DNA from: Parapusillimonas granuli
Lineage (GTDB): Bacteria > Pseudomonadota > Gammaproteobacteria > Burkholderiales > Burkholderiaceae_B
Direction of reading: 5' to 3'
NCBI RefSeq assembly: GCF_013416525.1
Contig: NZ_JACCEM010000005.1
Span: 372,001 to 436,000 of the forward strand
Length of the DNA: 64,000 nt
A program made the position numbers and the translations under genes. Shown here one piece after another: positions 9,467 to 18,486 of the stretch (within the stretch, counting starts at the first letter, position 1; every line of letters begins with the position of its first letter). The notes under the pieces were generated by a model. That model was not told the origin of the DNA, ran no database searches, and saw nothing but the letters and a program-made list of their open reading frames with translations.

Positions 9467-11215
9467 TCAGGCGACCACCTCGACCAGTTCCATCATGCCC
9501 ATGTCCTCGTGATCCAGCGCATGGCAATGCCAGACGAACTTGCCGGTAAAGTCGGTAAAGCGGCTGCGGAATGTAATGGAGGTTGGCCGGTCCTGGGTGC
9601 CGTTGGGCGCCAACGGAATGGTGTCGGCCCAGTAGGGTTCGATGTCCTCGCCATTGACCTTGACGACATAGCAGTCATTGACATGAATGTGGAACGGATG
9701 CGGGTAGCCATTCATGTTGTACAAAGTCCATTCTTCGACGGCATTCAGGGCCACGATCTGCGTCGTCGACAGCGCGGATTGGAACGTGGCCAGCTTGCCT
9801 CCGGCGTTGCCGGTGGAAAACACGAAATTGGCCAGCGACGAATTGTCCGTTGCCGGGATGAACCATTCTTCACCCTCGGGGATGGGCTGCGCGAGCAAGG
9901 AGCTGTCCTTGCTCAGCACCGACAGGATGACCGCCCGGGTCTTGCCGCCGTGCTGGGCGAGCTCGGCATCGGTGATGGGCTGGTAGTTGTTATACAAAGG
10001 CAAGCGGTGCGGGCTGGGCAGATCCATGTCGACCGGCGTGCCTTCGACGACGACGCGTGCGACGATTTCCGGGTCCATGCCCGACGGAGCCTTGGCGCAG
10101 CGCAGATAATAAGTGCCGGGAGTTTTGCTGGCCTGCACCAGCATCGAGTTGCGATTGCCGGGATACATGGCGCTGCCTGGCCAAAGGACGCCGTCCATCC
10201 GAGTCACGGAGTCGGCATTGACGGGCCGGTACTGGCGCGGGAAGGCGTTTCCATCGCGGGCGTAATGCCACAGGGTGTGCTCGTCCAGCACCGGGTTGAA
10301 GGGGTAGAAGACGTCTGCATTGAGAAAATGCCAGTTCTGGATTTCCCCCGGGCGCATGACGATGGTGGGCTGATAAGCCCCATTGAGCACGAAGCCGCTG
10401 TTATTGTTGCCTGTGTAGTCGTACAGGGTGTCGCTGCGGCCTTTATCGCTAAGATTCAGGCGATGCACGAAGATGATTCTTTCGCGGATTTCATCGGGCA
10501 GATCGAAATCATTGCGCGGGGTGGAGATCAAGATGGCCCCGAACATGCCGCCGAGCACCTGCGTGGTGGTGGATCCATGCAGGTGCGGGTGATACCAGTA
10601 GATTCCATTGGCATGGTTGGCGGGCAAGGCGATTTCATGCTGCCGGTCGGCGCCGGGCGGTACCCCCGCGTCGGGGGTGTCCACCATATAGTCGCCATAG
10701 ACCCCGGGACGGATTTCCTTGGGATCCACATGCAGACCGTGAAAATGCAGGTTGGTGCTGTTCTGGTAATTGAGAAAGCTCAATGACGAGTACTTGGCAT
10801 CATTTGCGGGCAGCCTGTTCTGCAGCCGGATACGCAAGGTGTCGCCCGCATTCAGGCACAGGGTAGGGGCCGGGAGACCATTGTCATAGCTGCGCAAGTA
10901 GGCGTTCACGGAACGGGATGCGCCCGGATAGACATTCTGCGAGGGGGCGGCGAACTGGACGCTTCTGTTGCCATAAGCGGCCACCAGATCGATATCGATG
11001 AGGCCGTTGCGGGCATGGATGCGGGGGGCTTCGGGCAGGGTGTCCGCCGTCACCTCCGAAACGTCGCCACCGCCGCCGCAACCCGCCAGGGGCGGCAGCA
11101 TCAGGCCGGCGGACAAGCCCAGCGACCAGCGCAGGACGTTGCGGCGCTTGGGGTCCGCGGGACCGATGGCGGTCGCCGATGGTTGACGGGCGCCGTGGTG
11201 ATTGCTTGTACTCAT
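9467..11215 (-). CDS. Multicopper oxidase with RR-containing lipoprotein-like leader
   Basis: Three-cupredoxin-domain copper oxidase, 582 residues, predicted to be exported. All four copper-binding segments are visible: NLHFHGLHV, YWYHPHLHGS, HPFHIHVND and WHCHALDHEDMGMM, the last carrying the type-1 Cys-His ligands and a Met axial ligand. The N-terminus has PKRRNVLRW followed by a hydrophobic core and LAGCGGGG: a twin-arginine-like motif combined with a lipobox. It follows the RCC1-repeat gene by 13 bases on the same strand, so the two form an operon. The protein has no Met-rich insert of the CueO type. Copper detoxification, metal oxidation or a biosynthetic oxidation are all possible; the nearby copA argues mildly for a copper-related role. 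Confidence 0.92.
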   Translation of the reverse strand: MSTSNHHGARQPSATAIGPADPKRRNVLRWSLGLSAGLMLPPLAGCGGGGDVSEVTADTLPEAPRIHARNGLIDIDLVAAYGNRSVQFAAPSQNVYPGASRSVNAYLRSYDNGLPAPTLCLNAGDTLRIRLQNRLPANDAKYSSLSFLNYQNSTNLHFHGLHVDPKEIRPGVYGDYMVDTPDAGVPPGADRQHEIALPANHANGIYWYHPHLHGSTTTQVLGGMFGAILISTPRNDFDLPDEIRERIIFVHRLNLSDKGRSDTLYDYTGNNNSGFVLNGAYQPTIVMRPGEIQNWHFLNADVFYPFNPVLDEHTLWHYARDGNAFPRQYRPVNADSVTRMDGVLWPGSAMYPGNRNSMLVQASKTPGTYYLRCAKAPSGMDPEIVARVVVEGTPVDMDLPSPHRLPLYNNYQPITDAELAQHGGKTRAVILSVLSKDSSLLAQPIPEGEEWFIPATDNSSLANFVFSTGNAGGKLATFQSALSTTQIVALNAVEEWTLYNMNGYPHPFHIHVNDCYVVKVNGEDIEPYWADTIPLAPNGTQDRPTSITFRSRFTDFTGKFVWHCHALDHEDMGMMELVEVVA

Positions 11216-11228
11216 GCTTGTGCCCTCG

Positions 11229-12314
11229 TCAGGCCAGATGGATGGGATTCGGGATCAGGACCACCGGGTCTTGGGCGGGCCGCCCGCAGGCGGCGCTGCG
11301 GTTGTCGCCCCAGGCAAAGACGGTCAGGCCGTCGCTGGCCAGCACATGGCCCGTTCCCGTGGCCAGATGCGTGATCGGCGGCAGGCCGGTAATTCGCATG
11401 GCCCGCGGAGAGGAGTGCCGTTGCGGCAAGCCGATCTGCCCCAACCCGTTCCAGCCCCAGGCAAAGACTTCGCCCTGCTCGGACAAGGCCGCCGTGTAAA
11501 ACAGCCCGCCGCCGACCTGGCGCACGGGAAAGTCAGTCTGGATCTTGACTGGACGAGTGAAGTAGGCGCCCTCGGCGCTGCCTGTTTGGCCATGATTGTT
11601 GGCGCCCCACGCCCATAACTGGCCGGCTGCATCCAGGGCCATGCTGTGCGTGTCGCCCGCGGCGATGCCGATGATGAGCTCGGGCAAGGCCACTTGGGCC
11701 GGCAGGCCCGAGGATTTGAGCGTCCCGTGCCCCAGCTGGCCGGCCTGGTTGGCGCCCCAGCTCCAGACGCGGCCGGAGCGATCCAGGGCCAGGGCGTGCG
11801 CCGAGCCGCATGCCAGGCTGGCGATGGCGGGCAGGCCATCGAGCGCAGCCGCGGTATTCTGTGCCGGCTGTGCCGGCCGGCCAAGCTGCCCCTGGTGATT
11901 GAAACCCCAGGACCACACACTGCCGTTCTCCAGCACGGCCAGGCTGACGGTCTGCATGGTGGCCAACTGGCGTATTCCTCCGGGTATGGCTCGGACCGTC
12001 TGGTGGGCCGCTCCATGGTCCGGTGCAATCACGGGCCGGCAGGCCAGCAGGGCTCCGGTGTCGCAAGCCCCCAGTATGTGAGTGTTGCCATCGGCGACAA
12101 GGCGAAAAGGCGCGCCCGGGTTGAGCAGTTGCGCATAGGGCTGGGCATAGCGCCGGTGGCCGACTTCGGTTTTATCCGTGAAGCAGATTTCCCCTGGAAG
12201 CGCATCTTGCAGGCCGGGGTAGGCGGTTTTGAAGGCCCCCCACCCCCAGGCCGCGCCTTTGCCGTCGAGCGCGACGGAGCGTTGAGGGCCGGCGCTGAGC
12301 TGAACGATAGCCAT
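11229..12314 (-). CDS. RCC1-repeat beta-propeller protein
   Basis: 361-residue protein made almost entirely of RCC1-type repeats, a fold best known from eukaryotic RCC1 and present sporadically in bacteria. At least five canonical repeats are visible, each with the aromatic-W-G-x-N-x-G-Q-x-G core: VWSWGFNHQGQLG, VWSWGANQAGQLG, LWAWGANNHGQTG, VFAWGWNGLGQIG and a degenerate VFAWGDNRSAACG; two weaker repeats precede them, so a seven-bladed propeller is plausible. The ATG at 12314 (MAIVQLSAGP) starts directly at the first repeat; a longer frame to 12425 crosses the AT-rich promoter. There is no signal peptide or other domain. It is the first gene of an operon with the multicopper oxidase. Function unknown; a protein-protein docking role is the default for the fold. 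Confidence 0.85.
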   Translation of the reverse strand: MAIVQLSAGPQRSVALDGKGAAWGWGAFKTAYPGLQDALPGEICFTDKTEVGHRRYAQPYAQLLNPGAPFRLVADGNTHILGACDTGALLACRPVIAPDHGAAHQTVRAIPGGIRQLATMQTVSLAVLENGSVWSWGFNHQGQLGRPAQPAQNTAAALDGLPAIASLACGSAHALALDRSGRVWSWGANQAGQLGHGTLKSSGLPAQVALPELIIGIAAGDTHSMALDAAGQLWAWGANNHGQTGSAEGAYFTRPVKIQTDFPVRQVGGGLFYTAALSEQGEVFAWGWNGLGQIGLPQRHSSPRAMRITGLPPITHLATGTGHVLASDGLTVFAWGDNRSAACGRPAQDPVVLIPNPIHLA

Positions 12315-12581
12315 GATGTATCTCGTTTTATTATTTGTTGCTAAATATATTAGCTCAGAACGTCGCGGTGCATTGAAGTTCGAGGTCGCCAGGCCGGTCG
12401 ATGGCTCACTGCCGGCCCGCATCATCCCCGCCGTTGAATACGCACACGGGGGCGGCGTGCGCCGCCCTATGCGACAACGCGCTGGACGTGGTTATATGTA
12501 TAATAATGTAATTAATTTGCCATATGTTACAGCATCTGGCGGGCAGGCTGCGGAACTGTTCCGTACGCATCGGAAAATAAT
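12315..12581. promoter_or_regulatory. AT-rich divergent promoter region with inverted repeat
   Basis: Intergenic region between the minus-strand RCC1/oxidase operon and plus-strand ytcA-mdtNOP. It is much richer in A+T than its surroundings. GCTAA-ATATA-TTAGC at 12340-12354 is a perfect inverted repeat 26 bases upstream of the RCC1 start and may be an operator. On the other side TATAAT at 12499-12504 could be a -10 element for the efflux operon, but no good -35 is seen at the right distance. No regulator gene adjoins either operon. Confidence 0.45.
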
Positions 12582-12848
12582 GTGCCGCATATTATTTTTA
12601 CACTTCTGGCATTGGCAGTACCGCTGAGTGGATGCGCACAGGCTCGAGCCCCGTCGTTTTACATGGCCGGCTCATACTTTCCGGCATGGCTTTTGTGCGC
12701 CGTAATCGGCATCGCGGGCGCGGCGTTCACACGCGTCCTGTTCATCAGAATTGGACTCGACGACATTTTGCCATTGCGGCTGCTGGTTTATTCATGTATC
12801 GCCTTCATCATCGCGATGGTTGTCGGGCTGTGTTTTTTCATTGAATAG
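12582..12848 (+). CDS. ytcA: YtcA-family small lipoprotein
   Basis: 88-residue protein with a lipoprotein signal peptide (lipobox LSGC, lipidated Cys18) and two later hydrophobic helices, the pattern of the YtcA family. In Escherichia coli ytcA precedes mdtNOP in the same order seen here, which is the main support for the name. The function of YtcA is not known; it is assumed to assist the pump. The start is a GTG at 12582. An overlapping ATG two bases earlier is in another frame and would not give the signal peptide. It ends two bases before mdtN, so co-translation is likely. Confidence 0.82.
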   Translation: MPHIIFTLLALAVPLSGCAQARAPSFYMAGSYFPAWLLCAVIGIAGAAFTRVLFIRIGLDDILPLRLLVYSCIAFIIAMVVGLCFFIE

Positions 12849-12850
12849 CC

Positions 12851-13900
12851 ATGCAGACAGCCAATCCTCACGACAATAAAAAGAAATGGGCCTGGGCCGC
12901 GGCGTTTGCCATCTTCATCGCCACCGCGGCGCTCGGCTGGTCCACTTTCAAGCGAGTGCTGTCCCATCCCTTGTCCGAAGACGCGGTGATACAGGCGGAC
13001 GTGGTACACATCAGCACGCCCGTACCGGGCAGAGTCATGCAGTTCAATGTCAAGGAAGGCAGCCGCGTGAAGCGGGGCGATCTTCTGTTCAGCCTGGATC
13101 CGGCCGTCTATCAGCTTCGGGTCGAACAGGCCGAGGCGGAATTGCAGGTGGCCGAAGCGGCGCTGGAGGCCAAGCGCCGGGGTATCAACGCGGAAACGGC
13201 GAACGCCGCCATCGCGGATGAGCAGATCGCCCGCGCCCGGCACAATTTGACCCTCGCCGAGCGCACTCACCAAAGGCTGCTGCCGCTCGCCGGCAAAGGG
13301 TATGTCACCAAACAGCAGCTCGACGACGCGGCCACCCTGAAGCGCGATGCCCAGGTCAGCTTGAATCAGGCGGTGTCGCAGGCAGAGGCTGCGCGCCAAC
13401 TGATCGGCAACCTGGACGCGGAGAGCGCCATGGTGCAAGTGAGCCGCAGCGCCCTGGCAATCGCCAGGAAATCTCTGGCTGATACCAGGGTCTATGCGCC
13501 GCATGATGGATTGGTGGTGGGGCTCTCCGTTTCAACGGGCGAGTATGCGGCTCCGGATCAATCCCTCTTCACCCTGATCAACACCGAGAGCTGGCATGCC
13601 ACGGCCTACTTCCGTGAAACCGAACTGGCCGACATCGAGCTGGGGGCATGTGCGTCCGTGTATGTCCTGGGACAGCGGGGACCATCCCTCAAGGGGCGGG
13701 TTGAGAACATCGGCTGGGGAATCAGCTCCGCCGACGTGATCAACCTGCCGCGCAGCCTTCCATATGTCCAGAAATCGCTCAATTGGGTACGCGTGGCACA
13801 GCGCTTCCCCGTCCGCATCGGGCTGAATGAGCCGGATTCGGGCTTTCTGCGCATGGGCGCATCGGCGGATGTGGTGATCAGGCATGGCGGCGACTGCTAG
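12851..13900 (+). CDS. mdtN: MdtN-like periplasmic adaptor of an efflux pump
   Basis: Membrane-fusion (HlyD/EmrA-type) adaptor of 349 residues linking the inner-membrane FUSC protein to the outer-membrane channel. One N-terminal helix (about 12-30) anchors it. A first lipoyl half follows (STPVPGRVMQFNVKEGSRVKRGDLLFSLDP, here split by function rather than domain), then a long alanine/glutamate-rich coiled-coil hairpin (about 87-195), the second lipoyl half (APHDGLVVGLSVSTGEY) and a beta-barrel domain. It overlaps the next gene by 17 bases. In E. coli the MdtNOP pump is linked to resistance to puromycin and dyes; that substrate range is not shown here. Confidence 0.88.
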   Translation: MQTANPHDNKKKWAWAAAFAIFIATAALGWSTFKRVLSHPLSEDAVIQADVVHISTPVPGRVMQFNVKEGSRVKRGDLLFSLDPAVYQLRVEQAEAELQVAEAALEAKRRGINAETANAAIADEQIARARHNLTLAERTHQRLLPLAGKGYVTKQQLDDAATLKRDAQVSLNQAVSQAEAARQLIGNLDAESAMVQVSRSALAIARKSLADTRVYAPHDGLVVGLSVSTGEYAAPDQSLFTLINTESWHATAYFRETELADIELGACASVYVLGQRGPSLKGRVENIGWGISSADVINLPRSLPYVQKSLNWVRVAQRFPVRIGLNEPDSGFLRMGASADVVIRHGGDC

Positions 13901-15686
13901 CGGCGTTCTTCCGGCGCTGCTCAGCGTTGCGCGGACGGAGCTGCTGCCGTTCGACGGCCGCCTCGGCATGGCGTGGCGCGTTGCGGCGCAATGCATGATC
14001 GCCGCCGCTGTATTCATGACCTATGGCATTCCCATGGCGGCGATCGGCTGTTATCTGATCCTGTTCATCATGAAGCCGGCCAGCACAGAAAGTTCGCTCA
14101 TGGCGGTCGCCATCTCGATACTGGTAAGCCTGGTGGTCATGATCATGTTCGCGGTGCTGCACTGGACCATCGATTCTCCACTGCTGCGGATGGCGGTGCT
14201 GGTCGGCGGCTCGATCCTGTTCTTGTATATCGGTGCGGCCAGCCAGTTGGGGCCGGTGGGCAATATTCTTGCGATGGTCGTTGCATTCATCATGACCTTG
14301 CTCAGCGACGTGCCGTTCGGGGAAGTCGCCACGCGCGGGCTGCTCTACGCCTGGCTCATGGCCGCGGCTCCCATGGGGCTGGTCGTGCTTTTCAATCTGT
14401 TTTTCGGCAGGTCATCGCTGGCATGGCTGCGCGCGAGGCTTTCGGCAAGGCTGCAGGCGGCCGCCGACGTGATCGAGGGGCGGTCGCCATCCGCCGCGCT
14501 TGAAGAGTTCCTGCTGGAAGGAAATGAAGAACTTGACAAGCAGGCGGGCTTGGTCAGGCTGCTGCATTTGGCGCCCACGGTGCAAACCCGTTTTCTGACG
14601 AATGCGATAAGCACGAGCTACCGTCTTATGCTCGCGGCATCTAGGCTGGAGCCCTCCGATACGAGCCCATGCCGCATGCGGCTCGCCGCCCGGTGCAGGG
14701 AGGCGGCGTTGGCCATGCGGCAAGGTGTTCCTGCACCGGCGGACATTGGCGGCACTGAAGGGGACGCCGGACTGGACGATGTGCGAAAAGCCTTGGCATC
14801 CCTATCGAGCGGGACGGCGCCGGCGCGAGGCCATGCGCCGGCATCCCGGAAAGGCTTTTTCTTTGCGGACGCCTTGAGCAACCCTGCCTATCAGCATTTC
14901 GCGCTGCGGACGACGGCCGCGGCGGTGATTTGTTATTTGATCTACACCGCGCTCGATTGGCAAGGCATCCACACCGCGATGATCACTTGTTATGTCGCCG
15001 CGCTGGGATCGACCGCCGAAACGCTGCACAAGCTGTTTCTGCGTATTATCGGCTGCCTGGCCGGTGCGGCCATGGGCATGGCTTCCATCATCTTTGTGAT
15101 TCCGCACATCACATCGATCGGCGCGCTCATGATCCTGGTGTTTGCGGGCGTTCTGGCCGCAGGCTGGGTGGCGGCCGGCAGCGAGCGGATTTCTTATGCC
15201 GGCATACAGATCGGTCTGGCATTCCTGCTCACGGTCCTGCAAGGGTTCGGGCCGGACGTGCAAATGGACGTGGCCTGGGACCGCATCATCGGCATCATGC
15301 TCGGCAATTTCGTCATGTTCGTCATGTTTACGAAATTGTGGCCGGTCGGCATGATCTCTTCCGTGGTGCCGGCGCTCACCAGAGCGCTGAACAGCCTGGC
15401 CGCCATTGCCACCGCCGATCGCAACGACGATCCCGGAACAGAGGAGATATCGGGCGTCATGTCCGAGTTGAGCCAGGCGCGGCAAGGGCTGCAATTCCTT
15501 TTGTTCGAACCGCGCAAACTGCGCCCGGCCGACGGCAACGTCGCCCTTTTGCATGACGTCATCAGCAAGGCAAATCATCTCTGCCGGCTGGTTGCCTTTC
15601 GGGAAGGACGGCAAACATCCGAGTATGACCGGGCGATCCGCGAGCTTCCCGACTTGATGCGGACAGTAAGGCGTGCCAACACATGA
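13884..15686 (+). CDS. mdtO: MdtO-like FUSC-family inner-membrane efflux component
   Basis: 600-residue fusaric-acid-resistance (FUSC) type transporter with two membrane bundles: helices at about residues 30-170 and again at about 350-490, separated by a soluble region near 180-340, as in MdtO/AaeB proteins. It uses the adaptor encoded just upstream and the channel just downstream. Its start overlaps mdtN by 17 bases and its TGA overlaps the start of the channel gene by four bases (ATGA), so the whole operon is translationally coupled. Family members export aromatic acids or drugs; the many aromatic catabolic genes in this window make aromatic-acid relief a reasonable guess. Confidence 0.88.
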   Translation: MAATASGVLPALLSVARTELLPFDGRLGMAWRVAAQCMIAAAVFMTYGIPMAAIGCYLILFIMKPASTESSLMAVAISILVSLVVMIMFAVLHWTIDSPLLRMAVLVGGSILFLYIGAASQLGPVGNILAMVVAFIMTLLSDVPFGEVATRGLLYAWLMAAAPMGLVVLFNLFFGRSSLAWLRARLSARLQAAADVIEGRSPSAALEEFLLEGNEELDKQAGLVRLLHLAPTVQTRFLTNAISTSYRLMLAASRLEPSDTSPCRMRLAARCREAALAMRQGVPAPADIGGTEGDAGLDDVRKALASLSSGTAPARGHAPASRKGFFFADALSNPAYQHFALRTTAAAVICYLIYTALDWQGIHTAMITCYVAALGSTAETLHKLFLRIIGCLAGAAMGMASIIFVIPHITSIGALMILVFAGVLAAGWVAAGSERISYAGIQIGLAFLLTVLQGFGPDVQMDVAWDRIIGIMLGNFVMFVMFTKLWPVGMISSVVPALTRALNSLAAIATADRNDDPGTEEISGVMSELSQARQGLQFLLFEPRKLRPADGNVALLHDVISKANHLCRLVAFREGRQTSEYDRAIRELPDLMRTVRRANT

Positions 15687-17275
15687 TTACTCTCGATATT
15701 TCCAAGCGGAGCTGGAGCGATGCCGCTCGCGTGTTGGCTCGCATGCTAAGCATCATCACGGCTTGCGCCGTGTCGGCGGGCTGCGCCGGCGATGCGCTGA
15801 GCCGCGCCCCGGCCTCCCCCAGCCAGCCCTGGAGGCCTTCTCCGTCCGCCGCAAGCCCGAATGAGGGGGGTGATGCATCGCAGGCCGCGCCGCTTGACGG
15901 CTTCTCGGTGCCGGCCGATCCCCGTATCGCTGAATTGCCGCGGGGGCCGGTCGTCGATGCGAACGCCACTTATTCGCTGCCGGAGCTGATCGATCTCGCC
16001 CAACGCGAGCACCCCTCGACCCGCCTCGCCTGGAACCGGGCGCGGCAGGCGGCGCTGGCCGTCGGAGTGTCGGAGGCGACTTTCCTCCCGATGCTTTCGG
16101 CCAACGTCATCGGAGGCTGGCAGCGGACCAGCACTCCTTCGCCCCTGACCCTCGACGGCCGCCGCTCCGATATCGACGCCGATCTGCATGGGGTGGCTCC
16201 CTTCCTGGCTATCGAGTGGCTGCTTTTCGATTTCGGGCAAAGGCGTGCCTTGGCCAAAGGCGCCGAACACGCGTCCTATGCCGCGAACGTGCTGTTCAAC
16301 GGCGCTCACCAGAAAATCATCCACGACGTCACCCATGCCTATTACACCCATGCGGCCGCCGGCGCGCGGTTGCGCATCGCCAAAGAAGCGCTTGCCAATA
16401 GTCGTCAGGTGCGCGAGGCCGTCGAGCAGCGCCTGAAGGGCGGGCTGGCCACGACCGTGGAGCTGGCGCTGGCGCGCCAGCAGGTGGCGCAAACGGTGTT
16501 GCGTGTCGCCAATGCGGAAGGACTGGAACGCAATGCCTACCAGAGCCTGCTGGCGGCCGCGGGTTTGCCGCCGACCAGCAAAATCCATGTCGGCGGCCTG
16601 GAGCAGCGCACGCTGCCTCGCGCGGCTCCCGCGCTGACCGACGAGGCCATCCGGACGGCCCTTTCCAGGCGGCCGGACCTGCAGGCGAGCTACGCTGCGC
16701 TCGGCATGGCAGAGACCGGCGTAGCGGCGGCGGAGGCGGACTTCATGCCCAAGGTGTATCTCGCGGCGGTCGCGGGCGGCAACAGAACGAGCTTCGAGGC
16801 GGCGCATTTGCCTGCGTTGCGCCACCGTTCGTCCAATTCGGCGGTGCTGCTGGGCGTTACCCTGCCGCTGTATGACGCGGGCCTGCGCGCGGCCCGGTTG
16901 AAAGATGCGGAAATACACGTCGACAATGCGAAGCGGATTTTCCAGAAGGCTCAACAGGACGCCGTGCGGGAAATCGTCATGGCGCAAGATGTGCTGCATT
17001 CGGCCTTGGCGAGCTATTACGCGGCCGACGAGCTGACACGGACCGCATCGATCGCCTATGACGCGGCGCTGGAGGCCTATCGCCATGGCGTGGGTACCGC
17101 CACCGTCGCCATTGAAGCGGCAACGGGCCTGCTCGACGCCCGAAGCGCCCATTCCGATGCGCATGCCGCGTCATTGTCGGCGGCCGCCAATCTGGCGTTC
17201 GTCATGGGGGCCATGACCGTGCATCGGGATTCCTGGCTCGAGCAGCCCGGTCCCGAGACACACCTAGAACGATAA
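15683..17275 (+). CDS. mdtP: MdtP-like outer-membrane efflux channel lipoprotein
   Basis: 530-residue TolC-fold outer-membrane efflux protein. The N-terminus has a signal peptide ending in SAGC, so it is probably lipidated like other NodT/OprM-type channels. Two outer-membrane-efflux repeats can be followed, each beginning with a long helix (about 110-300 and 330-510) with the usual short ALARQQVAQT and LYDAGLRAARLK sections. It closes the ytcA-mdtNOP operon. A proline/serine-rich stretch of about 50 residues sits between the lipobox and the first repeat, longer than in E. coli MdtP, probably a linker. Confidence 0.88.
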   Translation: MITLDISKRSWSDAARVLARMLSIITACAVSAGCAGDALSRAPASPSQPWRPSPSAASPNEGGDASQAAPLDGFSVPADPRIAELPRGPVVDANATYSLPELIDLAQREHPSTRLAWNRARQAALAVGVSEATFLPMLSANVIGGWQRTSTPSPLTLDGRRSDIDADLHGVAPFLAIEWLLFDFGQRRALAKGAEHASYAANVLFNGAHQKIIHDVTHAYYTHAAAGARLRIAKEALANSRQVREAVEQRLKGGLATTVELALARQQVAQTVLRVANAEGLERNAYQSLLAAAGLPPTSKIHVGGLEQRTLPRAAPALTDEAIRTALSRRPDLQASYAALGMAETGVAAAEADFMPKVYLAAVAGGNRTSFEAAHLPALRHRSSNSAVLLGVTLPLYDAGLRAARLKDAEIHVDNAKRIFQKAQQDAVREIVMAQDVLHSALASYYAADELTRTASIAYDAALEAYRHGVGTATVAIEAATGLLDARSAHSDAHAASLSAAANLAFVMGAMTVHRDSWLEQPGPETHLER

Positions 17276-17289
17276 GGCAGGGACCATGT

Positions 17290-17309
17290 GGCCGGCGGCC
17301 TGGCCGGCC
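17290..17309. terminator. Short GC hairpin between convergent genes
   Basis: GGCCGGC (17290-17296) and GCCGGCC (17303-17309) form a seven-pair stem with a six-base loop, between the ends of mdtP and the convergent amidohydrolase gene. No T-run follows on either strand, so it is only a candidate bidirectional terminator. Confidence 0.4.
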
Positions 17310-17322
17310 GGTGAATCCAGCT

Positions 17323-18486
17323 TCAATCGGCGGCCAGCAAGACCTTGGCGCCATCGGTCGCGCCTGCGGGAATCTTGCTCAACGCGATGGTCTTCCGGCT
17401 CTTTTCCTTCAGCAGCGCGGCGAGATCGAAGTCAATGTAGTTCAGGCTTTCGTAGCTTCGAACGCTGAATCGAAGGCGACGCAGATCCGAGAGCGCCGTC
17501 CAGGATGTGTACTCGGTGGTATACATGGAATGGCCCGCCACGCCGGGAGCGACGGCATCCTGGACGGCGCCCTCGAAACGCTCGTCCATGGTGATGCCGC
17601 GCGGCCTGTCGAAGTTGTTCATCACGTGCGACAGGGTCGAGACGGCCTGCTCGGGCGTCTTGGCTTTTTCGGCGAATTGGGAATAATAGACGGCCCTGAC
17701 GAATCGGCCTACCGACGTATTCGAAGCCGGCAGCGCCGCCGTGGCGATACCTGAATCCGGCTGCGCGAATTGCAGCCCATTGAGCTCCAGCTTGGATTGA
17801 TCCTTGTTGCTCAGGAAGGTGTAGTTATTCAGGTTGGTCATGTGCCAGGAAAATTCCGGTCCATTGGTCATGACGCCAAGAGGGTTGTCGATCACCTGTT
17901 GCTTGCCGTTGGCAAACTCGATGACGATGGAAGCGCCGCCGGCGTCGTGCAGCGTGTAGTGAAACGGCGTCTTCAGCACGCCGAGCGGCAGCAAGGCGGT
18001 CACCAGCACGGTCTGGTCGCGCAGCGCGGCCTTGACCTCTTCCACATTCTTGAACTGCGACAGGGTCCAGGCCCCCAGGTCGACGGCGGCAAGCACCGCA
18101 TGGGTTTTTTCCGTCATGTCTTTGGGGCCTTCGGTACTGGCGAAAGCCAGCAGGCTGAAGCTCAGGCCGTGTTCGTTCAGCCCTTCCAGAACCTTCAGAT
18201 CCTTGGTCAAGGGATCTGGGGTGGTCACGGACACAAAGCCGTATTTCGCTTGAAACGACAGTACAGGGTGATGGTCGGCTTTGGAGCCGAAGCCCGTGCC
18301 CGCGGGAAAGTAGGTGGCCTGGTAGGGCAGCTCCATGGGCAGCTCCATGGTCCTGCCGGAATACGGCGCGCCTTGCGCATCCGTGTACAACAACGACGTG
18401 CATGTGTAGGCGATGCCGGGGAGTGTCAGGGCGGTGGCCAGCACACTGGCGATCAGCGTGCGCTGCAGTCCTGTCCTTATGATCAT
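17323..18486 (-). CDS. Secreted Ntn hydrolase of the penicillin V acylase/choloylglycine hydrolase family
   Basis: N-terminal-nucleophile amidohydrolase of 387 residues that cleaves a linear amide bond; family members hydrolyse penicillin V, conjugated bile acids or acyl-homoserine lactones. The start at 18486 gives a signal peptide of 28 residues whose cleavage after AYT would expose Cys29 as the catalytic N-terminal residue (mature CTSLLYTD). The conserved arginine at mature position 17 (SGRTMEL) is present; the usual aspartate at 20 is a glutamate. A periplasmic location fits Gram-negative members of this family. The gene stands alone, convergent with mdtP. Substrate is open; quorum-signal or beta-lactam side-chain cleavage are possibilities from family knowledge only. 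Confidence 0.88.
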   Translation of the reverse strand: MIIRTGLQRTLIASVLATALTLPGIAYTCTSLLYTDAQGAPYSGRTMELPMELPYQATYFPAGTGFGSKADHHPVLSFQAKYGFVSVTTPDPLTKDLKVLEGLNEHGLSFSLLAFASTEGPKDMTEKTHAVLAAVDLGAWTLSQFKNVEEVKAALRDQTVLVTALLPLGVLKTPFHYTLHDAGGASIVIEFANGKQQVIDNPLGVMTNGPEFSWHMTNLNNYTFLSNKDQSKLELNGLQFAQPDSGIATAALPASNTSVGRFVRAVYYSQFAEKAKTPEQAVSTLSHVMNNFDRPRGITMDERFEGAVQDAVAPGVAGHSMYTTEYTSWTALSDLRRLRFSVRSYESLNYIDFDLAALLKEKSRKTIALSKIPAGATDGAKVLLAAD

